A program made the translations under genes and the position numbers. The notes under the pieces are model-generated. The model had not been told where the DNA came from, ran no database searches, and was given only the letters and a program-made list of their open reading frames with translations. Positions 24,440 through 33,519 of a DNA stretch of 64,000 bases are shown here, piece after piece (position 1 is the first letter of the stretch; the number at the start of each line of letters is the position of its first letter). The stretch comes from Sclerodactyla briareus (Eukaryota > Echinodermata > Holothuroidea > Dendrochirotida > Sclerodactylidae): NCBI GenBank assembly GCA_026419785.1, contig JAODTK010000965.1, forward strand, positions 1-64,000, read 5' to 3'.

Positions 24440-25885
24440 ATCAGAGAATAGCATGAAATGGGCAATTCTGGATCATATCAATCAAATCAGTCTCTTTGTG
24501 AGCTCGGTAGCATTCGATGTAATAATCACTGCCTCATTTCATGGAATATGTATGTGCTTCACCCTCCCTGTAATTATCAACAAAATGTTGTATTTGAGAT
24601 ATACCCACGGCGAACAGCTATCGGCTCCAAGGAAAATTCGCTAGGAGGATGGGATGGAGCACCAGTGGTGCAGAACTGATCACAGGCTCTGATTGACCAA
24701 TTGGTTGGTGAGTTGGTGTTTACTACTTGAAGTATTCAACATATTGTTTTTAAAAACGAAACAAAACTAGAGGTCTAAGAGGTTTAGTGATTCCTTGACT
24801 AATTTCTGATAAACTTTGGCCAGACACAAGGAAAAATAGGAAAAAACCAAAAAAAAAAAATTTTTGGGGGGGGGTTGCTCTTGATAAGGAAGCCATACAA
24901 CATAACATACAGACATAACATACAGCATCCTCATACCACTTATTCAATGCGTATCTGGTAATACTTGTTAAGGCAACGGCTGAATCCCAGGTTGGATGGC
25001 ATCCTCTACCCTTCAAGCGACCTCTTGGTCAGGGAATAGCATGAAATGGGCAAGCTAGATCATATCAATCGAATCAGTCTCTTTGTGAGCTCGGTAGCAT
25101 TCGATGTAATAATCACTGCCTCATTCCATTGGACATGTAGTGTGCGTTCACCCTCCCTGTAATTATCAACAAAATGTTGTATTTGAGATATACCCACGGC
25201 GAACAGCTATCGGGCTCCAACTGAAAAAATCGGCAGGAGTGAACTGGAGCACCAGTGGTGCAGAACTGATCACAGGCTCTGATTGACCAATTGGTTGGTG
25301 AGTTGGTGTTTACTACTTGAAGTTACTCAACATATTGTTTTTAAAAACGAAACAAAACTAGAGGTCTAAGAGGTTTAGTGATTCCTTGACTAATTTCTGA
25401 TAAACTTTGGCCAGACACAAGGAAAAATAGGAAAGTTGCTCTTAAAGGGCGGCCATACAAACATAACATGGTTGACATACATACATACACGCATACTCAT
25501 AACCACTTATTCAATGCGTATCTGGTAATACTTGTTAAGGCAACGGCTGAATCCCAGGTTGGATGGCATCCTCTACCCTTCAAGCGACCTCTTGGTCAGG
25601 GAATAGCATGAAATGGGCAATGCTAGATCAATCAATCGAATCAGTCTCTTTGTGAGCTCGGTAGCATTCGATGTAATAATCACTGCCTCATTTCATGGAA
25701 TATGTATGTGCTTCACCCTCCCTGTAATTATCATCAATTGTTGTATTTGAGATATACCCACGGCAACCGCAATTTGGCTTCAATGAAAATTGTCCATCAA
25801 GAGAAGGAGTGAACTGGAGCACCAGTGGTGCAGAACTGATCACAGGCTCTGAATGATCAAATAGTTGATTGGTGAGTTGGTGTCG
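24440..25885 (+). repeat. Tandem repeat, about 580-bp unit, 2.5 copies
   Basis: Units start at AGAGAATAGCATGAAATGGG (24443), then GGGAATAGCATGAAATGGG (25035) and again at 25605. The first two are about 587 and 570 bases. The third stops matching near 25885. Inside each is GAGCTCGGTAGCATTCGATG, then CACCAGTGGTGCAGAACTG, then (units 1 and 2) GAGGTCTAAGAGGTTTAGTG. Identity is high, so the duplication is recent. Unit 1 has a long A/G run near 24851-24876 absent from unit 2. Open frames in the units are short and not conserved between copies. Confidence 0.9.
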
Positions 25886-26114
25886 TACTATTATCCAAAA
25901 TGTCCAGAACACCCTGAAATCATTAGCTAGAGCTGGCCACTAATGTCAGTGGGATTTCAATCCCTATGAGAGTGAGCCTCCTCAAAACTTCTATTTCACA
26001 ACATAGAACACATAATTGTGATCGTGCAAATAAAATTGTGTTTTTCTCAAATAAAATCCCATCAGATTTTAAGTGCAGGGGCTGGAACTGATAATTGAGG
26101 TTATTCCATAATCA

Positions 26115-27583
26115 CACAGGCGGCGCAAGCGGGGGGGGGGGGGGGACGTGGGGGACGCGTCCCCCCCCAAAAAAAAAAAAATTGACCAGATGAAAATTAA
26201 CATCAACATCGACAATTAAACTATCATTTATCGATCTGCGGACAGATGAATATAGACAATAGATTATAACAGGCCTGAATGAATGTGAAACTAGTATCCT
26301 GTCTAAGTTCAACAAATGTTGCGGTATCGAACCGTGCTGCCTGGTTTGCGATATTCGCAGCTTGTAGCGAAATCGTAATCGAATAACCGCTGTTGTAGTC
26401 CAGGCAACAATATCGGCAACAACAGTGGGACATGAAAAGATGTGCCTTAGATTAAAAATAGACAAGTGATGCTTGCATTTTTGGTCAGCTTTATGATAGC
26501 ATGACGAAAATACCCAAATGACATGTCTGTGAATGACTTTATCATATACTATCTTGCAGTAATGGCTTTAGGTGTACGTACGTTTCAAATCAAAAAAAAA
26601 ACCACCAGACAGCATGCTCATGTATCAAACTGTATACTGTAAAACGAGGGCACAACCATAGGGGGGTCCGGGGGTCATGACCCCCAACTTTTGGGAAGGT
26701 CTGCATACATAATGATTTTTTTTACACACAAAATGTTTCTCATCACTGCTTCCAAACCCCCTCAAATTACTCTTGACCCAACCTTCAGACAGTGGCTTCG
26801 CTCGCCCTCGCTGTAAAATTGCTATAATTTGCTTACAGATACGTGCGATACAACAATACCATAATCTAAAGCTTTGATTCCCTTGTTTGTTAAAAAACAC
26901 TCCATCACCAAGTGAAAAAAGGTGGTACGTACGTTTCAAAGACACCAATTTGTCCCACTTTGGTGTATTTTAAACGTGCGTAATAATTTTCGACTAGTTG
27001 GTCAACTATTGTAGAATTCGAGGAAATCAAAGTGTTAAACATGTTAATCTTTCCAGTGTTTGGTTCTCCCACCTACGGGAGTCGACCTAAACCCCTAACA
27101 GACTGCAAGTCCGATACGCTAACCAGGTGACCACAGGGGGATGGCCAAACTGGGGGCGGGAAGGGGCTACCTGGGTGAGCATCATAATTACTCAGTCTCG
27201 ATCATGGCACTGGAAATTCATCGTAATGAGGAAGGAAGTCGATTTTCTCAGATGGGGTCGGGGGTGCAAAGGTGTGATATCCCTTTCCCCGGGCTCTCCC
27301 TCAGCGGGAATTTGCTGTCTCCAACCCATCCGATATGCATTATCAATCTTCATGCATACATTTCATTAATAACTACGATTTTGGGTGGCGACTGACCTCA
27401 GTTTTATGACTGGGTACCTATAGCTCACACGCTCAGAAGTGCCTCTTTTTCGGCATCTGACGCTTTGTAAAACCAAAATTTCCACGCCAACCAATGGTGG
27501 CGCTCCGCTTAGATAGGAATACACAACAATTCATCAAAATTGGTCTGCGTCTCCCCCTAAATTGTAGGCTTCCGCCGCCACTG
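26115..27583 (+). mobile_element. 1.47-kb hAT-type non-autonomous element, copy 1
   Basis: Left terminus CACAGGCGGCGCAAG; right terminus CTTCCGCCGCCACTG, whose complement CAGTGGCGGCGGAAG matches the left end. A perfect 8-bp target duplication CATAATCA flanks it (26107-26114 and 27584-27591). No transposase frame is present. Just inside the left end is a G run, then CCCCCCCC and an A run. Internal landmarks are GGGGTCATGACCCCCAACTT (26681-26700), a tRNA-like segment on the minus strand (27064-27141), and near the right end the GC inverted motif GCCAACC...GGTGGCGCTCCGC (27485-27510). A second copy at 55104-56683 is collinear. Confidence 0.9.
27064..27141 (-). other. tRNA-like segment inside the hAT element, copy 1
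   Basis: The minus strand begins TCCCCCTGTGGTC. It then shows an A-box-like TGGTTAGCGTATCGG, a candidate anticodon arm with loop CTTGCAG (anticodon TGC), and a B-box-like GGTCGACTCCC that lacks one T of GGTTCGA. It ends GTAGGTGGGA, which can pair with the 5' end apart from one mismatch. This is a decayed tRNA or tRNA-derived SINE head carried by the transposon. It recurs at the matching place in copy 2, so it belongs to the element. It is probably not a working tRNA. Confidence 0.6.
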
Positions 27584-27784
27584 CATAATCATGTATGTCC
27601 CTTCCTGGGTGTATGTTTCCTATAGAAAATTGTTGACTTGCTCTTCTTCCAATCATATGCCCCGTGTACTGTGTACATGTCAACGAGCACAAACAATAGA
27701 ATACATGAAGTAGGGGCTATTTTGCCCTACTTTCGTGCTAAATCCCCGACATCACATACGCAATTTAATCAGAATTGGTCTCGA

Positions 27785-28090
27785 GCCCCGTCACACGGTA
27801 ACGATAACTGTAACGATAAGGACAACGATAACAATGACGATGAGTTGGAGCAGTCATACTCTAATAGCTATGAACCCCTAAAATACAGCGGCTGGAACCT
27901 GAATAAGCTGTCACGTCGAACAAACTTTTTTTACTGATTATAGTCAACACTTTCATCGATTAAGTGAATTGCATAAATTATCGCCCCCGGATCGAAAATT
28001 GCGATTGAGGTAGTTATCGTTAACGTTCCTTTGTGACCTGCACTGTCGGGTTTGTATGTGTGCGTTATCGGTTTCAGTACTGTGACGGGG
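27785..28090. mobile_element. Possible 306-bp MITE with AACGATAA subterminal repeats
   Basis: The left end GCCCCGTCACA (27785-27795) is the exact complement of TGTGACGGGGC (28080-28090). Subterminal GTAACGATAAC on the left is repeated about four times and mirrored by GTTATCGTTAACGTTC on the right. No clear target duplication was found, so the ends are provisional. The 99-codon Asn/Asp-rich open frame over the left half is explained by the AACGATAA repeats. Confidence 0.45.
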
Positions 28091-28149
28091 CCGTCACGTG
28101 CTGCATAATCCCTCTAACGCCAGGCATGGTAAAGATAAACATACGCAAG

Positions 28150-28245
28150 CCACCCACAACACACCTCGCACACGCACACACACACACCCACACACGCGCG
28201 CACATACGCACGCACGCCCACACGCACGACCACAAGCACACCTAA
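28150..28245. repeat. (CA)n/CACACGCA microsatellite
   Basis: ACACACCTCGCACACGCACA... then CGCACG and CCCACACG words. The overlapping His/Thr-rich and Cys/Val/Arg-rich open frames are artefacts of the repeat. Confidence 0.85.
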
Positions 28246-30125
28246 AAATATATGGGGCGCATTTAACAAAAGTTGATGACAAAGTTTTCCCCGAACTTGG
28301 TCAAGCGAGAACCCGAAACATGATTTGAATGGTGTGGGTCCAGTGCGCTTAACAACAATACTTTCTCATACTTCTTATTTTTTACTGACTAAGTACGATA
28401 CTGTGGCTTAAGGAAGAAAGAAAACAAGTAATTTAATGAGACTCGAGTTCTCTAAACGATTAGCCCAGAGTGTGTTAAAACAGCTGATTTTATTGAACGA
28501 CACAATATTCTAGTCCGTAAGTCATCTAAAACAGGAAAGAGGAACGACAAAAAAAAGCAAGGGGCCGGGGGGGGGACCCCCCCCGATATGTTTTATTATT
28601 TATTTATTTGGTTCTCGGGGCAATATTATATTTCTCAACTTTAATTGAATTCTTTCTCATGTTTCACCTGATATTTGTGCTTTAGTAATTTCAAGATACG
28701 ATTACTCGCTGCTGAAATTATGTCTCAGTATTTACATAGAATTCTTGCTTTTTCAGTATTTTCTAAGTTTTAGCCTCAATTAATATCAATCGTTCAATAG
28801 GAGTTGTGCAGCCAATCAAGAAACTGTTTCCAGAATATCCTGAATGTCCCGTAGTCAAATCCGTGCATGTTCGGGGACAACCTCTGCAATGTTCGGTTCG
28901 GTCTGATCGTAGGTGATGATCACTCCTGGTGTCTAATTCAGTATCGGACGTCAGTACCCTGTTGGAGGCATGAAGGCACCACGTCACCATTCAGGCTCAC
29001 CCGTTGTTAAAGTCGTAGGAACCCGGGAGGTAACCCGCAGGTCGAATGACGGTGCGGCGCGGGTGGCGGTCTACCATATTGCATGTGCGGTTTGACGCCT
29101 CACGTCAACGAGGTACGTGCAGTCACGATGATTCCACCTGGAGCCTGACGGCCTGGTATAATGAAGTGAATGAATAATGAACGGTGGAATTAATGGAGGA
29201 ATACGCAATATAAGGCAACATATATGTTGATGTAGTTTCCTTGCCACTTTCTCCCGTCAGGACAGGATGGCAACAGGTAATTAGATTTTCGAATTCCTGA
29301 ATACGTGAGATCGCTGTAGAGTGTATAACATGAGTAAACTCACTGTTTTTTTAGACGTGTGGAACACGATGGATTTAGGACGGTACGTGACCAGCAGAAA
29401 GTATACAATTGCTAGGCAGAAGACATTACCTCTTTCGTGTGTTTGGGACCTGGCTGGTTGCCTGTTTTCGGAAGAGCAGGATGTGGGAAATCATCTCTTA
29501 TATATCTTGTCATGCCTGGTCACGTGACTGACACTGATTCCGAGAAACGTTTAGTCCGAATCGAGGATGGTCGACTCTTGTGGTCTTCGGTAGAATGGGA
29601 TTCCGGAAGCGCTGGGATAATCCACCTGTTAATGAACATCATATCTCACTGACAGATATCATACATTGTCATATTTGCTTATGTTTTATGCTGTTCCTAG
29701 TTTTTGTTGTTGTTGCTGGTTTCCTTCAAACGTTGATACATTCTCAATATGATTGAGATGGAGGAACCTTATCGTATATGAAGCCTGTATAATAAATATT
29801 GAAGAACATTAAGTCGACTCGTGAAGGGGGAGCATTGAATTGACTCCCATTCGTCTGAGGTAACAATGGCAAGGGCGAGGTAACTAAGGGTCTTTCACCC
29901 CGTAGCTAGCCCGATAATAAACAAGGCAATCGCCCCAGATCTCGCTGGTTGCGCGACCGTGTTTTTTTTTTTTTTTTTACAGACACCATGAAACAATTTC
30001 ACGGGATTCCATGGTTGCTTCGAGATTTTGGTATTAGCATTTAACATAAACAGCCAATAATCAGCGGACCAATTTCAAAGTCTGATTATTTGACCTGTCC
30101 ATCAAAGCTTCGTGGAAAAGTGTGA
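28246..30125. other. No firm gene
   Basis: Mostly unique-looking sequence. Short open frames around 28763-28990 and 29321-29652 have no recognised motif. A T run sits at 29961-29977. Confidence 0.45.
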
Positions 30126-30129
30126 CCTA

Positions 30130-30620
30130 AATTGCCGAAAATATGCAAATAGACAACACTCTATATTGATTCCAGTGACCAAGTTTCTAATTGAATAATA
30201 GGAGCATTAGTGGACCGCCAATTAATGTGTTTCATGGGAATCCAAGACTGGAATTTGCACGAATGAAGCAAATTAAGAACATCAAATAACCCCCAGTGAC
30301 TCAAATCTATGTTAAAGTTATTGGGACTTGGGATTTCAAAGGCAAACCATACCAAATATCAAGCTTTGCGAAAATCGAAGAAACTTTGAAAAATATGCAA
30401 TTGACACACTGATGGCCTCCAGTGAGCGCAAAAGAGTTTAAAATGTTGGGGGCTAGCACCATACCCACCAGGTCATGAAATCGGGCCAGCTTTGAAATTA
30501 GACTATAATAAATATGCAAATTAGATAGGTTGAATGACTCCAGTGACGAATCAAGGTTAAAACAGTTTCGGAACAAAAGGTAAAATAACCACCAGCGTTC
30601 AGTACAGTACAAGTCTTATG
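30130..30620 (+). repeat. Tandem units of about 120 bp with ATATGCAAATTAG
   Basis: AATATGCAAAT(T)AGA-type boxes recur near 30141, 30390 and 30508, with a diverged one near 30255, each followed 30-45 bases later by a CCAGTGA box. Spacing is about 115-130 bases. The same building plan returns at 32.1-32.8 and 41.7-42.8 kb. Confidence 0.6.
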
Positions 30621-30694
30621 ATGAAAATATACTACTAGACTACGTGTCATAACACTTATTATATTCAATATGTCACATCAAAATAATAATCATA

Positions 30695-31030
30695 ATAATG
30701 ATCTAGTGCTTATATAGCGTTCCAGTCAAAGGGGGGGGGGGGAAAAACTTGCTCAAAGCGCTTTACAGATATTACCCTGATCATCAGTGACTCGTCACAC
30801 CCGTATAGGATGCCGCCATTTTGGCTGGTTCGCTCCCGACGCACCATGTCAGTAGTCACTTCATTGGGTCCCGGGGGACTTCTCAATAGGGCAGCCACAT
30901 ACAACGATCACGACTCTTAAAGCACATCACAAGGTACCCATTTTTACCACGTGGTGCGTGGACAATTCAGGGACATGCCTGTTCCAACGCACTGCGGAAT
31001 GTCCCGGCTTAGTCAATGGGCTCAGGGAAT
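30695..31030 (+). repeat. SINE-like 'GCGCTTTACAGA' repeat, copy 2
   Basis: CTTATATAGCG, then after a G run CAAAGCGCTTTACAGATATT, GTGACTCGTCACACCCG, CCCGGGGGACTTCTCAATAG and CACAAGGTACCC. This is collinear with copy 1 at 20.4 kb and partly with copy 3 at 61.1 kb. A GGGACATGCCTGTTCC-type stretch follows. Confidence 0.7.
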
Positions 31031-31429
31031 CGCAATCAAGGTTTGGCAGTGCTAATACACAACATAATATGTCTTGGACCGCAACGATATTGAAACATTG
31101 GAATCAAAACAGTTAGTATAGGTTCCTCAGTAATAGGATAATAACACCCTGTAGTAATAACCCAACAATAGCTGGTTTTCCTGCCAAGGTTTTTCAGCTG
31201 ATTTAGCATTCCAATACTATTTCCCAAAAGCACCTGATCACTGTAGGCTATGTTCTGGGAGGGCAAACTGGTATCCCTTTGACCATTACTGCCTATGTAA
31301 ACTTCCACAGCAGGGGGGGGGGGGAGGGGGGGAGCCAACACAAAAAGCATTATTCCCTTGCTATTCAGTTCTGTTGTTAGGATGTAATAAAACATCTGAT
31401 GATTAGCCTTTTACTTCTTTTTAAACTAA

Positions 31430-31760
31430 CTTTTATGAATCGACAGTTTCCATCAAAAATCTCATCGACTATTGAGCTCAATGCCTCAACATTCAGCCAT
31501 ATGGTCATACGGTTTAGTTTGGAGGGTTGTTGCAGAAAATGCTATGATTTTGGACAGTTTTCTTTTTTCTATAAAGTGACCTTGAATGACTTGTGATGAC
31601 ATTAACGGGTTCGATGAAAATGTAACCTTCATGGATATGAATTATGTCCAAAATGTAAGCCATAATCCTACAGGGTCACTTAGAAGGTCGTTGCAAAAAT
31701 GTTTATTATTTGGCAGTGTTGTTTTAACCTAAAATGACCTTTGATTGACATGACGGGTTG
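31430..31760 (+). repeat. Two to three diverged units of about 130 bp
   Basis: GGTTGTTGCAGAAAATGC...TTTTGGACAGT (about 31525) recurs as GGTCGTTGCAAAAATGT...TTTGGCAGTG (about 31687). Each is followed by a TGACCTT(T)GA-type box and TGACATTAACGGGTT or a variant. The style matches the neighbouring ATGCAAATTAG arrays. Confidence 0.5.
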
Positions 31761-32089
31761 ATGCTTGCCTCGATGCTGATGCACCAGCACCCAAAGCAGT
31801 AGTAATTCGAAACACACGCCCTTGATTCACAAAAGGTTATTAAAATCGACCTTTGGCCCCTTGTAACTTGAAGACCAGGTCAGGTCGAAGCGGGAGTTGC
31901 TTTCGTCTAGTAGCACAAGAAGCCCCCTATCACATAGTGCCCGAAAATTGGCTGTTTTTTATTTCTTGCCCCGTACTCCTTTCCAATACTTGACCTTTGA
32001 CCTTTTTGGACCTCTCTGAGATGTTGTCTGATCCACTAAAACCCAAAATTACCAAAAATTTCTCTACCGCACCCTAATGGCCTCATTTT

Positions 32090-32790
32090 CATCGTTATTT
32101 GCCTAACAAACTAGCAAAAGTTGTGGTAATGCTATGCAAATTAATTCATATTAATGACCTTCAGTTGACCATGACACTGTTTTTCAAATTATCGGGATAG
32201 AAGTTTGTACCATCTCCATCTCCCCAAAGTTTCATGGATTTCCACCAACTTAAAAATCTGTATAAATTATGGCAATGGACTAGTTAAATGCGAATTAGTA
32301 ACTTCAAAAAACTGATCTTTGGTGACCTCACCTCTACTGTAAAATTTATCGGGACTACAGATAAACCATCTCCACCGAGTTTCGTCAAAATCCCACAAAC
32401 GTTTGAAAATCGCAGAAATTATGCAAATTAGGACTACCTAATTAGCCATATAATGCTGGGAATCTAATCAGTTCATCTACATTCCATAGTTGGTATATTT
32501 GCCGAACTGCATCACCAATGCCTAAACCGATCAAGAGATATCCTGCACACAAGCTTCCGTCCAATTTTCATTAATATGCAAATTTATGCAAATGAGTATG
32601 GTCTTTCGGGACGAAAAGTGGATGCTCATCGACAACTCTTCACCGTACACCTCCACAAAAAGGTTGTTCTGGCATGACAGCGTTCACGGCTGAGGAGATA
32701 TCAAATCGCACGTACGGAAGACAAACAGAAATACAGACCGGGGACACCACAAAATCAAAGTGATCACTATGTCTCTCCTTGAACAAAGTT
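32090..32790 (+). repeat. Tandem units of about 125 bp with ATGCAAATTA
   Basis: GCTATGCAAATTAATTC (32131), ATTATGGCAATGGAC (32266, decayed) and AATTATGCAAATTAGGAC (32416) start successive units that also contain a GTTTCATGGATTTCCAC-like box (about 32231, 32380). A different terminal segment ends in AGACAAACAGAAATACAGACCGGGG. Possibly one end of a larger interspersed element also present at 42 kb. Confidence 0.6.
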
Positions 32791-32853
32791 CAGGCGAGAC
32801 AAAAATGTCATCTTTTAATCGGCTCATATCCATTACACCTGAGAGAAAAATCC

Positions 32854-33174
32854 TCATTTGCATGACAGCCAAGATGTATTCACTAGAATAATTAGATCGT
32901 CGACAGATTCGCCTTCATTTAACCTGTATACTGATGAAACTCGTGCTGGAAGGAGCAGGCAGCGATCAAGAATGGGGAATCTTCGGCTCTCCGCTGATGC
33001 AATCATAAAGTCACGGATCGAGTTGCTCTTCCGCGACACTGGGACGATTAGACTGCTGAGGCAGGGGGTGGTCAAGGCGAAGCTCCGAGAAGGTCGCTTG
33101 TGCGCTACATGTCGGAAATAAATTTTATATAAGAAATGTGAGTGGATCGCTTGGAAAATTTCGTAACTCATCAA
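32854..33174. other. Open frames on both strands, unassigned
   Basis: A 106-codon minus-strand frame (from 33174) and an 87-codon plus-strand frame overlap almost exactly. Neither shows a recognised domain. If the minus-strand Ig-like gene to the right is real, the minus frame could be a downstream exon, but I found no convincing splice pair. Confidence 0.25.
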
Positions 33175-33396
33175 TCGCTAAGATGCCACTCCATGGAGTT
33201 ATATCACGTGATAGTAACTTTTTATTTCAAATTTATTTACTAATTACAGTATAAACAAGAATGAAAATAACACGACGTTACGCATCGAAAGACATACAAT
33301 GGCACAAAAGTCCCACATCAAATGGACTTATGAACTGCTGGGACCTAGAGATCAAAATAGATAGATATATGCAAGGATCCATCTGATAAAACCTAC

Positions 33397-33519
33397 CTTG
33401 GTTCATTCCGTTCCATCGTGACGTCACTGCCAGAGAAGCACCGGTAAAGCGAGTTATCACTTCCCATCTTCTCAGCGGACATTGTCACGTGACAGATATT
33501 GGAGTCAGAGAGGCTGATG
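33397..33519 (-). CDS. Ig-like exon 4 of the duplicated set
   Basis: Preceded by TACTAACCTCAG (a textbook branch point and acceptor) and followed by donor CCAAG|GTAGGT, leaving two bases. It reads 'ISLSDSNICHVTMSAEKM' and 'SDNSLYRCFSGSDVTMER'. It is near-identical over the shared core to the 34.7-kb exon, but the first 60 bases of that exon are missing. A hydrophobic minus-strand stretch at 33.9 kb ('GLGFLVLTIAAGLVSGGG') lies between the two exons. It could be a membrane segment or chance. Confidence 0.5.

Noticed and set aside
24443-25885. The 0.58-kb repeats as a CRISPR-like or exon array
   Set aside because: Units are far too long, are not separated by unique spacers, and keep no shared open frame.
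27064-27141. A functional tRNA-Ala gene
   Set aside because: B box lacks a base, the acceptor stem has a mismatch, and it is embedded in a transposon at the same place in both copies.
27638-27937. 99-codon Asn/Asp-rich frame
   Set aside because: The Asn/Asp block is the AACGATAA subterminal repeat of a putative MITE.
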